Positions 33,789 to 42,276 of a DNA stretch of 45,717 bases are shown here, piece after piece; positions within the stretch are counted from its first letter, which is position 1; every line of letters starts with the position of its first letter. Location: positions 1 through 45,717 of the forward strand of contig CALWJZ010000006.1 of assembly GCA_944381145.1 (NCBI GenBank), in the 5' to 3' direction. A program made the translations under genes and the position numbers. Below the pieces are notes generated by a model. The model ran no database searches and was not told where the DNA came from. It saw only the letters and a program-made list of their open reading frames with translations. This stretch comes from an uncultured Clostridia bacterium. Lineage in GTDB: Bacteria > Bacillota > Clostridia > Christensenellales > UBA1242.

Positions 33789-34864
33789 ATGCAATTACAT
33801 TAACTAAGCCAGTAGGGCTATGGGATAGCATTATATTTGGCTTGGAAGGTGCAGTGAAAAATTATGCCCTTGCATTAATAATTGTTACAATTCTAATAAA
33901 ATTAGTAATGGTTCCTCTTGATTTTGTAAATAGATACGCTTCTAAAAAAAGCGCGCGAAAACAAGCAGAATTAAAGCCAGAATTAGACAAAATTAATGCT
34001 AAATATGCAAATGATAAAAACTTGCTAAATCAAAAAACAATGGAACTTTATAAGTCACATAATTACAATGTTACAGGAACATGCCTAGGTATGCTTACAT
34101 ATTTGATTGTGACAATGGTAGTTTTCTGGACATTGTTTGGTGCTCTTAATAATATATCAGCATACAAAATTGGTGATCAATACTTGCAAGTAAGGAAAGA
34201 ATATTTTGCGTCTTATAATGTCGATGTTGATACTTTGGATGAAAATACAACTGCACTTGCAGAACTAGAAAAGATAACATCGTCACTTACTGAAGAAGAA
34301 AAAGTAAACATGCAGACAGAAGCAAATAGAAAAGCGAAAGAGAAATATTTGGATATTAATAATAGCTTTTTGTGGATAGAAAACATATGGTTAGCAGATA
34401 CCACAATCAATCCAATAATGGAATATGATGATTTCATAAAAAAATCAAGTTTGACAGAAAAGCAAATCTCTCAAGATGAATATAATTTGATTATGAATCC
34501 TATTAAAGAAGATGCAAGGAAAAATAATGGTTATTTTATTTTGGCAATTCTTGCCGCTGGATTTAATTACTTGTCTTTCGGTTTGAACGAATGGATATCA
34601 AGAGCAAGAAACAAAAAGAAAGGTATAGATCCAAAAATGGCAGGCAACAACACAAACAAAATATTATCAATAATTATGCCAATAATTATGGGAATATTTA
34701 CATTGTTTTACAATTCAGCATTTGGCCTATATATCGTAGCAGGAGCATTGATAACTCTTATCACAAGTCCTCTTGTAACTTTGTTTGTAGATATGTTGGA
34801 ATACGACGCAATTACAAAAGAAAGGAAGAGAACTACGGCCATTTATGATAGAAAAAGGAAGTAA
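33776..34864 (+). CDS. yidC: Membrane protein insertase YidC/Oxa1 (SpoIIIJ-like)
   Basis: Inserts membrane proteins with or without Sec. The 362 residues show the five-helix Gram-positive core: TM1 about 30-50, cytoplasmic hairpin 52-97, TM2 100-122, then TM3-TM5 in the C-terminal part. Two oddities stand out. There is no lipobox or cleavable signal before TM1. The external TM2-TM3 segment (about 123-245) is much longer than the short loop usual in SpoIIIJ/YidC2. The groove arginine expected in TM1 is Lys42 (TILIKLVMVPL). AAAGGAG inside yidD gives the start. jag follows 3 nt after. Confidence 0.93.
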   Translation: MDLLNAITLTKPVGLWDSIIFGLEGAVKNYALALIIVTILIKLVMVPLDFVNRYASKKSARKQAELKPELDKINAKYANDKNLLNQKTMELYKSHNYNVTGTCLGMLTYLIVTMVVFWTLFGALNNISAYKIGDQYLQVRKEYFASYNVDVDTLDENTTALAELEKITSSLTEEEKVNMQTEANRKAKEKYLDINNSFLWIENIWLADTTINPIMEYDDFIKKSSLTEKQISQDEYNLIMNPIKEDARKNNGYFILAILAAGFNYLSFGLNEWISRARNKKKGIDPKMAGNNTNKILSIIMPIIMGIFTLFYNSAFGLYIVAGALITLITSPLVTLFVDMLEYDAITKERKRTTAIYDRKRK

Positions 34865-34867
34865 GGT

Positions 34868-35578
34868 ATGAGAAATATAGAAGTAACGGCAAAAACTGTT
34901 GAACAAGCAATTGAAAAAGGATTGCAAATGTTGGGTGTTGAAAGGGCAGATATAGAATATAAGGTAATCAATGAAGGCAGTATGTTAAAGAAAGCTGTTG
35001 TGGAAATATACACATTTGCAAATGAAGAAGAAAGAGAAGAATTCAAAAAAGAAAATAACAAAAAAAATGAAATAAAATTAATAAAAAAAGAAGAAACTTC
35101 TGTAGATATTCCAATGGAAGGAGTAGAGGAAGTTACAGAAATAGCTACCTCATTTTTAGAAGGCTTGCTTGCAAATATGAAAATAGAGGGGACTATAACG
35201 CGTGGTGTACGCAATGGTGATATTGTTTTCAAAGTAAATGGAGAAAATATCAATAATTTGATAGGATATCACGGAGAAACTCTTGAAGCAGTACAGTACA
35301 TTGTTAATACTATTGTGCGTGCAAAAGTAAAAAATTATCACAAAAAAGTCTATATTGATGTTGAAAATTATCGTCGTAAACGACAAGAAAGTGTTGAACA
35401 ATTAGCAGAAAAAATGGCAAAAAAAGTTATTGCAACAAAAAGAAGCATAAAACTAGAACCTATGAATTCTTATGAAAGAAAAGCCATACATTTCGTGTTG
35501 TCTGGAATAGAACATATTGGAACTCATAGTGAAGGTGTTGAGCCAAATAGATGTTTGGTAATTGATTATATAGAATAA
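34868..35578 (+). CDS. jag: RNA-binding protein Jag/KhpB (SpoIIIJ-associated)
   Basis: Single-strand RNA-binding protein implicated in cell elongation and envelope control in Gram-positives. The 236 residues show a Jag-N domain (about 1-50), a Lys/Glu-rich linker (53-80), a KH domain with NNLIGYHGETLEAVQ (about 85-160) and an R3H domain with MNSYERKAIHFVL and SEGVEPNRCLVI at the end. It ends the rpmH-rnpA-yidD-yidC-jag operon at a terminator. mnmE, the usual next gene, is absent. Confidence 0.96.
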   Translation: MRNIEVTAKTVEQAIEKGLQMLGVERADIEYKVINEGSMLKKAVVEIYTFANEEEREEFKKENNKKNEIKLIKKEETSVDIPMEGVEEVTEIATSFLEGLLANMKIEGTITRGVRNGDIVFKVNGENINNLIGYHGETLEAVQYIVNTIVRAKVKNYHKKVYIDVENYRRKRQESVEQLAEKMAKKVIATKRSIKLEPMNSYERKAIHFVLSGIEHIGTHSEGVEPNRCLVIDYIE

Positions 35579-35582
35579 AAAT

Positions 35583-35610
35583 AGCAACTATTATGTTAGT
35601 TGCTTTTTTT
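35583..35610 (+). terminator. Terminator of the rpmH-jag operon
   Basis: AGCAACT/AGTTGCT stem (35583-35589, 35598-35604) and a T-run. Confidence 0.85.
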
Positions 35611-35753
35611 TACTAAAAATTCATTACCAAAAAATAATGTTATATATTTACTACTTAATTACAATTTTGCAAATTCTTAAAATTTATATATATATTAAAT
35701 TCTTATATATTAAAATTTTGATTTTTTAATACTTGAAATTTAAATTATTTTAA

Positions 35754-35803
35754 TTAATAAAAAAATTCCAAAATCTAGAAAGTTTTTTCTTTTTTTTGGA
35801 ATT
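35754..35803 (-). terminator. Terminator of the 352-residue unknown gene
   Basis: AATTCCAAAA/TTTTGGAATT arms; in the leftward direction they are followed by a T-rich run (35763 downwards). Confidence 0.75.
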
Positions 35804-35816
35804 ATTTTTTATCTAC

Positions 35817-36875
35817 CTATTGAACTTGTTCTAATTCATCAATAACTTTTTGTTCAATTACCTTATCAGTTTCAGTTTCATATTTAGATTCAAATTCGTC
35901 AATTTTATCATATTCATCGCCCATAATTTTCATTATGTTTTCATAAATAGTTTGGCTTATTTCAGAATCGTCAACATTTTTCCCTAATTTTTCAATTATT
36001 TTGTCAAGTTCATTTTTTCTTTGATAAAACTCTTTTAAATAAATAGTTTCATCGTCGATTAATGGCTTTTGATTTAACTTTTTTAGTCTTCTGTTCTCTA
36101 TTAGTAAATCTCTAGCACTTTCAAAAAACATTATATCTCTGCCAGCACAATATACATATGCCATAGGATATATGTTCCAATCATTAACAACATATTTGCC
36201 ATCTTTTTGATAATAATTTCTAGGACATTTATAAATAACTTCTTCTCCATAAGGCGCTTTTGAAAAATTGAATTCACTATTTACAATTTTGCCATCAGGA
36301 CTCAAAAAATTATATTCTCTAGCAACGATGTCTTTGTTCCCAGTTTCTTTGTTTTCTTCGGAACGATAAATTTCAATGGGATAAAATCCCGACCTTTCGT
36401 CCACGCTATTAATTATTACTGATGGTCTAGGTGCTCTTATTACTTTGCCTGTCATTCCATCAATAAGCATATTCCCACAATCTTGATAATTTTCCAAATT
36501 ACTATTAATAGTTGCGACTAAAATATTTCCGTTCATGTCAACTTGAGTATAATCTCTTCCTGTTGGAATAGCATATGTTTGACCGATTGGACCTCTTTTG
36601 CCTTCTTCAATTGCTTCAATAAATTCTTCATAAGTTTCATTATCTTCTCTTTTGAAAAAGCCAAAATAAGATTCTCCAATATTTTTTTGTTCATTGGAAT
36701 TCATAGGTTGACCACCTAACTTCTTTTGAATGTAGTCCAAAAATTCTTGACGCAAATCTCTATTTGTTCCAGTTGTAAACGAAAAATAATAGATTCCGTT
36801 AGATCCTTTTACAAAACTATCTTCTTCATACTTTTTTGTATTTGAAGCAAATTGTACATATTTGTTTTTTGCCAT
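35817..36875 (-). CDS. Unknown 352-residue protein
   Basis: I do not recognise a family. There is no signal peptide or membrane segment. The N-terminal about 230 residues have a mixed, globular-looking composition with many aromatics (FYPIEIYRSE, NIYPMAYVYCAGRDIMFFE), and the last about 110 are acidic and helical, probably coiled (ESARDLLIENRRLKKL onward). The frame opens at GTG 36887, but GTGGAG lies 7 nt before the ATG at 36875, which I take as the start. A promoter is present (36926-36897). It is paired with another unknown gene upstream on the same strand but separated by a terminator. Confidence 0.75.
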   Translation of the reverse strand: MAKNKYVQFASNTKKYEEDSFVKGSNGIYYFSFTTGTNRDLRQEFLDYIQKKLGGQPMNSNEQKNIGESYFGFFKREDNETYEEFIEAIEEGKRGPIGQTYAIPTGRDYTQVDMNGNILVATINSNLENYQDCGNMLIDGMTGKVIRAPRPSVIINSVDERSGFYPIEIYRSEENKETGNKDIVAREYNFLSPDGKIVNSEFNFSKAPYGEEVIYKCPRNYYQKDGKYVVNDWNIYPMAYVYCAGRDIMFFESARDLLIENRRLKKLNQKPLIDDETIYLKEFYQRKNELDKIIEKLGKNVDDSEISQTIYENIMKIMGDEYDKIDEFESKYETETDKVIEQKVIDELEQVQ

Positions 36876-36896
36876 AAAACACTCCACATAATTTTC

Positions 36897-36926
36897 ATTA
36901 TAACTAGTTTAACATAAAATTTTCAA
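36897..36926 (-). promoter_or_regulatory. Promoter of the 352-residue unknown gene
   Basis: TTGAAA (36926-36921), 18 bp, TATAAT (36902-36897) on the minus strand. Confidence 0.6.
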
Positions 36927-36965
36927 AATGTAAATAGCCTATTTATTTTGTTTTTTGCAGTAATC

Positions 36966-37009
36966 AAAAAGAAAAACAAAAGGAAACTCATACAATTTTG
37001 AATTTCCTT
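36966..37009 (-). terminator. Terminator of the 139-residue unknown gene
   Basis: AAGGAAA/TTTCCTT arms followed leftward by TTGTTTTTCTTTTT. Confidence 0.65.
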
Positions 37010-37018
37010 CTAAACTTC

Positions 37019-37438
37019 TTATTGTTGTCTTTCATCAACGGAACGTGATGAATCATCATTTTGTTGTTCATTATCACCAAGTTTCTTGTTTTGTTTTTGT
37101 TTTGCTTTATTGAAAATTTCAGATAATCCTTTTATTTCTTTGAATGGTACATTGATGTCTTTTGATACTAGCTCTGTAGACAATAAATTTGGGTCCCCCG
37201 TAACAAACTCATGTGCTATTGAATTTAGAAATAAACTAGCTAAAGGGGCATCTTTCAAATATCTATCGCACGCTTCAAATGTAGATATTTGTTTGTAATC
37301 GCTATTATCTAAATTTATTTCTTCTTTTGTTAATATATCAATATAATTATTTTCATTTTTTTGTGTAACTGGAATTATTTTAAGTTTGTTCTCTAGCCAT
37401 TCTAATGATCCTAAATTAATTGCTTCTTTTTGTTTCAT
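37019..37438 (-). CDS. Unknown 139-residue cytoplasmic protein
   Basis: No family recognised. A compact N-terminal part (about 1-115) is followed by a polar tail rich in Q, K, N, D and R (KAKQKQNKKLGDNEQQNDD). No signal or membrane segment. AGGAG lies 9 nt before the ATG. A strong promoter, TTGACA-17-TAAAAT, stands upstream. Same strand and similar style to the 352-residue gene that follows, so the two may act together, but each has its own promoter and terminator. Confidence 0.75.
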   Translation of the reverse strand: MKQKEAINLGSLEWLENKLKIIPVTQKNENNYIDILTKEEINLDNSDYKQISTFEACDRYLKDAPLASLFLNSIAHEFVTGDPNLLSTELVSKDINVPFKEIKGLSEIFNKAKQKQNKKLGDNEQQNDDSSRSVDERQQ

Positions 37439-37466
37439 ATGTTTTCTCCTAAGATTTCTTTATGTA

Positions 37467-37495
37467 ATTTTAGTTTAATTTTTGTATTTTGTCAA
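37467..37495 (-). promoter_or_regulatory. Promoter of the 139-residue unknown gene
   Basis: TTGACA (37495-37490), 17 bp, TAAAAT (37472-37467) on the minus strand. Confidence 0.7.
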
Positions 37496-37578
37496 GTTGT
37501 CATTAATTTTTTATTATTTTTGTTGTAAGTACTATAATCTAAAAATAATACGAAAAACAAAACCAACTGTTTTTTTGT

Positions 37579-37607
37579 TTGTAAAAATGTCTAATATTTG
37601 ATAAAAT
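37579..37607 (+). promoter_or_regulatory. tex promoter with a direct repeat after the start
   Basis: TTGTAA (37579-37584), 17 bp, extended TGA-TAAAAT (37602-37607). Just downstream ATGCTAGA occurs at 37613-37620 and 37624-37631, one helical turn apart. Confidence 0.55.
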
Positions 37608-37656
37608 AATAAATGCTAGAGGTATGCTAGATTAATTAATAATAAAGGAAAATTAT

Positions 37657-39831
37657 ATGGACATTGCAAAAGAATTAAGTATGGAATTTGGATTAACACA
37701 AAGCCATACGAATAACATTATAAATTTATTAGACGAAGGTTGTACAATTCCTTTTATTGCTAGATATAGAAAAGAACTAACAGGGAGTTGTGATGACCAA
37801 ACATTAAGAGCTTTTGATGATAGATTAAAATACCTAAGAAACTTGACAAAGAGAAAAGAAGAAGTTGCCAATTTAATTACAGAGCAAGGCAATATGACTG
37901 ATGAAATTCAGAAGTCTCTTGATGATGCATTGACTTTGACAGAGGTGGAAGATATTTATAGACCTTTCAAACCAAAAAGAAAAACTCGTGCGTCTGTTGC
38001 TATTGCCAAAGGTTTACAACCATTAGCAGACAAAATATTAGAACAAAAACCATTTGATTTAGATGCGGAATGTGATTTGTATATTGATGAAGAAAAGGGC
38101 GTATCAAATAGAGCTGAGGCATTGCAAGGAGCAAAAGATATTATTGCAGAAATGATTTCTGACAATGCAAATATTCGAAAAGAATTGAGAGAAGCACTTT
38201 TCAACAAAGGCTTTGTTAAATGTAAACTTGACGAAGAAAAAGAAGGTGCATTTACTTATGAAATGTACAAAGATTATAATAGCGAAATCAAAAAACTTCC
38301 ATCGCATAGAATTCTTGCTATAAATCGTGGCGAAAAAGAAGATTACCTAAAAGTTAATTTGACACTATCCGAAGAGATTGCACACGAGATGGTAGAAAAC
38401 AAAGTGCTTAAGAAAAATAGTGCATTTGAAGAGCTTATAAAAGAAGTTTGTTTAGATAGTTATGATAGACTTATTTTCCCTAGTATTGAAAGAGAAGTCA
38501 GAAGTGAACTTACAGACAAAGCAAATGAACAAGCCATAAAAATGTTTGAAGTTAATCTTAAACCTTTGCTAATGCAACCACCACTAAGAAACAAGGTTAT
38601 ATTGGGTCTTGATCCAGCATATAGAACGGGTTGCAAAATAGCAGTAATTGATGCAAATGGCAAAGTTTTGGATACTTCTGTTGTATATCCTACTCCTCCA
38701 CAAAACAAAATAGAAGAAGCAACGCGTATTTTAACACAATTAATTATGAGACATGATGTTGATGTTATTTCTATAGGAAATGGAACAGCAACAAAAGAAA
38801 GTGAAATTTTTGTTGCTAATCTAATCAAAGATTTGCCAAGGAAAGTAACCTATGCAGTAGTTAATGAGGCTGGAGCATCAGTATATAGTGCAAGCAAATT
38901 AGGTGCTAGTGAATTTCCAAATTTTGATGTTGCTCTTCGTAGTGCAGTTTCAATTGCAAGGAGGTTGCAAGATCCACTTGCCGAACTTATCAAAATTGAT
39001 GTTAAATCAATAGGTGTTGGGCAATATCAACATGATATGCCACAAAATAGATTGACCGAAGTTTTGAATGGTGTGGTAGAAAATTGTGTAAATACAGTAG
39101 GTGTTGATGTAAATACAGCAAGTCCAAGTTTGCTTAGTTTTGTTGCAGGATTGAATTCCTCAGTTGCAAAAAATATTGAAAAATATAGACAAGAGAACGG
39201 TGCGTTCAAAGATAGAAATGATCTGAAGAAAGTCTCAAAATTAGGTGACAAGGCTTTCGAACAATGTGCAGGATTTTTAAGAATCCAAGATGGAAATAAT
39301 ATTCTTGATAATACTGGAGTCCATCCAGAAAGTTATGATAGCGCCTATAAACTACTTGAATATTTTGATTTAAATATAAAAGATGTAAAAGGCGACAATT
39401 TGCAATTGCTACCAAAAATGGTAGAAAAAGAAGGTGCAGAGAAAATTGCAGAAAAAATAAAAGTTGGCGTTCCTACTCTTATAGATATTGCCAATGAACT
39501 AGCAAAGCCAGGACGAGATGTGCGTGATGACTTGCCAAAACCAATTCTAAAAAGTGCTTTGCTTGGTATAGAAAATCTAAAAGTTGGAATGGTTATGACT
39601 GGAGTAGTAAGAAATGTAACTGACTTCGGCGCTTTTGTAGATATATCGGTGCATCAAGATGGCTTAGTTCATATATCAGAAATTAGCAAAGACTATATCA
39701 AACATCCTAGCGAAGTACTAAAAGTTGGAGATGTTGTAAAAGTAAAAGTCATAGGTGTAGATATTGACAAAAAACGTATATCTTTAACCATAAAAGGTGC
39801 CGTTGATGACGAATTAACAGAAGGCTTATAA
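37657..39831 (+). CDS. tex: Tex family S1 RNA-binding protein (transcription accessory protein)
   Basis: A conserved nucleic-acid-binding protein connected with transcription and RNA handling. The 724 residues have the normal order: helical N-terminal Tex domain (IPFIARYRKELTGS near 30), YqgF-like RNase H fold (GLDPAYRTGCKIAVID, about 325-460), helix-hairpin-helix modules (about 480-570) and a C-terminal S1 domain (GMVMTGVVRNVTDFGAFVDI, about 645-715). AAAGGA precedes the ATG. It is monocistronic, between two minus-strand blocks. Confidence 0.97.
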   Translation: MDIAKELSMEFGLTQSHTNNIINLLDEGCTIPFIARYRKELTGSCDDQTLRAFDDRLKYLRNLTKRKEEVANLITEQGNMTDEIQKSLDDALTLTEVEDIYRPFKPKRKTRASVAIAKGLQPLADKILEQKPFDLDAECDLYIDEEKGVSNRAEALQGAKDIIAEMISDNANIRKELREALFNKGFVKCKLDEEKEGAFTYEMYKDYNSEIKKLPSHRILAINRGEKEDYLKVNLTLSEEIAHEMVENKVLKKNSAFEELIKEVCLDSYDRLIFPSIEREVRSELTDKANEQAIKMFEVNLKPLLMQPPLRNKVILGLDPAYRTGCKIAVIDANGKVLDTSVVYPTPPQNKIEEATRILTQLIMRHDVDVISIGNGTATKESEIFVANLIKDLPRKVTYAVVNEAGASVYSASKLGASEFPNFDVALRSAVSIARRLQDPLAELIKIDVKSIGVGQYQHDMPQNRLTEVLNGVVENCVNTVGVDVNTASPSLLSFVAGLNSSVAKNIEKYRQENGAFKDRNDLKKVSKLGDKAFEQCAGFLRIQDGNNILDNTGVHPESYDSAYKLLEYFDLNIKDVKGDNLQLLPKMVEKEGAEKIAEKIKVGVPTLIDIANELAKPGRDVRDDLPKPILKSALLGIENLKVGMVMTGVVRNVTDFGAFVDISVHQDGLVHISEISKDYIKHPSEVLKVGDVVKVKVIGVDIDKKRISLTIKGAVDDELTEGL

Positions 39832-39837
39832 AAAATA

Positions 39838-39881
39838 AACACATCAAAGAAAAATATTTTGAACTTTGATGTGTTTTTTTT
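39838..39881 (+). terminator. tex terminator
   Basis: AACACATCAAAG pairs with CTTTGATGTGTT, followed by T-run. Confidence 0.85.
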
Positions 39882-39920
39882 GAAAGTATTTATAGCAAAT
39901 ATGCAAAATAAATTTTATAA

Positions 39921-41156
39921 TTAAATAACATAATTTATATGCAAATTAATTTTTATATCCATGTTTTCCAAGTAGTTTTCTTTGTCGTCAAGAGTAGATA
40001 AATAATCTTGCCATTCACTATGTTTAAATGCATTAAATTTTGAATATAATCCCAAAATATCATTTTTTTCTTGTTGCATAATTTTTACGGTATTTTCTAA
40101 TTTTTGATTAATTTGAGTTACTATTTCATCTTTTGCTGTATTGCTCAAAAAATTTTGTAACGAATCTATAGAAGCAAAAGCAAAATTGTCTGAACTTTTG
40201 ATTTCGTTTACCATAGTATTTAGCCATATTTCATATTGAACATACGGCTTTCCACTATTGAATTTATAAAGAGGCAAACTAAATTTGTCTACTTGTTGAT
40301 AAACTTCCAAACTGTTTGTTACATATTGGTCATTTATATTCTCTATTTCGATACTTAAATAATTACTGTGTTGTGCTAATAAATTATATATGAATTTTTC
40401 ATCTTCGGATATTTCTCGTACAAATTTGCCTTCTTGAATTAATGCTATTTTTTGATCATTTTTTATTTTCTTTTGTGATTGATTTTCTGAACTAGAACTA
40501 CTAGAAGAACTTTGTGAATTTCCAGAAGAACTTTCATTACTTGAAGAAGCTTCTTCTATAGAAAGTATAGGGAGAAAAAATGTTCCTGATTTAGTAAATG
40601 TTTTTCTATAAAAATTTTCTATTGTAGTATTTTGAAGCAGAGAATTTTCTTCTTGAAAGGATACTATGTCTCTTAAACTTAAATCAAGCAAATTATTACT
40701 GCTTTTGGTTGCTTCAATCAATTCTTTTGATTTTTTGTCTGTTGTTAAAATGGTTGCGTTGGTAGTTAAATTTGAAGTTCGTATAAAGTAATCTAGTATT
40801 TCCATTATATTATCTTTTGTTATATCAAGTGAAAGTATTATGCTGTCGCAATGTGCAAGTCCAACATGTTTTCCTGTATTTGCAGAAATTGAATTCAAAG
40901 CATCGCTTATTGTCTTACCTTTTCCTGAAAAAATTTCCAAATTAGCATTTGTGTCTGTACTCATATTAGGAATAATGGCTAACGCTGTTACTTCTACTTC
41001 TCCACTTTCTGTTTTGTCTATTCCAATTGTAGATACTATAAGTCTTGTATTATTATCAGATTGCATATATATAGTAGAAGGAAACATCAATATTATTAGA
41101 AATAACATACAATAAAAAATTTTATTGCGCGATAATTTTTTTATTATACTCCCCAT
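39921..41156 (-). CDS. gerAC: Spore germination protein GerAC-like (Ger(x)C family)
   Basis: Third subunit of a nutrient germinant receptor, normally a lipoprotein on the outer face of the spore inner membrane. The 411 residues show the Ger(x)C N-terminal domain (VSTIGIDKTESGEVEVTALA, GKGKTISDALNSISANTGKH, LAHCDSIILS) and a C-terminal domain. The hydrophobic N-terminus (about 14-31) has no lipobox cysteine, so the protein is probably held by an uncleaved helix. A Ser-rich linker lies at about 205-230. AAGGAGGAG is followed 6 nt later by the ATG at 41156; an upstream in-frame ATG at 41183 lies before that site. It overlaps gerAB by 35 nt. Confidence 0.88.
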   Translation of the reverse strand: MGSIIKKLSRNKIFYCMLFLIILMFPSTIYMQSDNNTRLIVSTIGIDKTESGEVEVTALAIIPNMSTDTNANLEIFSGKGKTISDALNSISANTGKHVGLAHCDSIILSLDITKDNIMEILDYFIRTSNLTTNATILTTDKKSKELIEATKSSNNLLDLSLRDIVSFQEENSLLQNTTIENFYRKTFTKSGTFFLPILSIEEASSSNESSSGNSQSSSSSSSSENQSQKKIKNDQKIALIQEGKFVREISEDEKFIYNLLAQHSNYLSIEIENINDQYVTNSLEVYQQVDKFSLPLYKFNSGKPYVQYEIWLNTMVNEIKSSDNFAFASIDSLQNFLSNTAKDEIVTQINQKLENTVKIMQQEKNDILGLYSKFNAFKHSEWQDYLSTLDDKENYLENMDIKINLHINYVI

Positions 41157-42276
41157 CAGTTCCTCCTCCTTTCTGCTTTGCATATTTTGTTTTATTTTGT
41201 TTACTCATATAAATAAAATAACTAATAACTAATAAAATGAAAAATAATAAATGCAAAACACAAGTTATAATTGCAAAAACATTGCTTGTAGCGATTTTTA
41301 TGATTGATTCTAATTTCAAATAAAGTGAAGCATAAACAACAGTAAGAGCCACAACTAAGACAATTGATGGTGTTTTATTGTCAGAAAGTTTAAATATTTG
41401 TTTGAAACATTCACAACAACATTTACCTATTATTACTGTTTGTATTATTAATATAGCAGTCCACATAATAATTGTTAACCACTCAAGACGACCGAATGTT
41501 GATGGGTTAGGATTGTGTAGAGGTAATTCTCCAATAGCAAGTGATTTGTTTACAGATGTTGACCCAAAGGCTCCAACAAATATTACATAAAAACTAAAAA
41601 TAAAATAAAGTATAGAAGCAAAATAAAGCATTATTTTTTTTGTTGATTTCTTAGAGAAATTTACTTTGCCCATTAGAATTAAAAGTACCATATAATCTCC
41701 ATAAGCAAAAGAAGTTCTGGCAAAACCATTGTATGCAGGATATAGACCATCTTCAAACAAGGGCAAAAGATTGACCAAATCAATATTTTTAATAGGATAA
41801 AGTAGTGTAAACAAAATTCCCAACGCCAAGGGCCAAAAACAAACTTCAATCAGTCTTCCTATAGTACGAAAACCTTTGTTAAACAAAAAGAGTAAAAGTA
41901 GCATAAGTGCGATAATAAAGAAAAATGGATTTAATTGTTCAAACAATGCAACAATATAGTAGTCTTGTAATTCTAATAGAGCAATCAGCAATTTTAGAAA
42001 AAAATAGAAAAATAATATCAAATACAAAAATATTGCTACAGGTTTGCTTAGTGTTTCTTTTATCAAATCAAAAAAATTTTTTTGAGGAATTTTTTGCATA
42101 ATAATAACTATAACAAAAGTTAACAAAAAATCAATTGCAAGAGAAACAAAAGAAACAACATAAGCATTGTTTCCTGCAAAGTCACAAGTTATTGCTGGCA
42201 AAACAGATAGTTTAAGAGCGACAGTAAAAATAATTAAAATTAAACTAAGTTGGTTAGTTGTGATTGTTTTTTCCAT
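41122..42276 (-). CDS. gerAB: Spore germination protein GerAB-like permease
   Basis: APC-superfamily subunit that binds germinants within the spore inner membrane. The 384 residues have about ten hydrophobic helices, an opening of family type (TITTNQLSLILIIFTVALKL) and the GerAB-like PLFEDGLYPAYNG loop. AAAGGAAA lies within the end of gerAA; the reading frames overlap by 23 nt there and by 35 nt with gerAC downstream, indicating coupled synthesis of a three-part receptor. The polar C-tail is cytoplasmic. Confidence 0.92.
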   Translation of the reverse strand: MEKTITTNQLSLILIIFTVALKLSVLPAITCDFAGNNAYVVSFVSLAIDFLLTFVIVIIMQKIPQKNFFDLIKETLSKPVAIFLYLILFFYFFLKLLIALLELQDYYIVALFEQLNPFFFIIALMLLLLFLFNKGFRTIGRLIEVCFWPLALGILFTLLYPIKNIDLVNLLPLFEDGLYPAYNGFARTSFAYGDYMVLLILMGKVNFSKKSTKKIMLYFASILYFIFSFYVIFVGAFGSTSVNKSLAIGELPLHNPNPSTFGRLEWLTIIMWTAILIIQTVIIGKCCCECFKQIFKLSDNKTPSIVLVVALTVVYASLYLKLESIIKIATSNVFAIITCVLHLLFFILLVISYFIYMSKQNKTKYAKQKGGGTDGEYNKKIIAQ

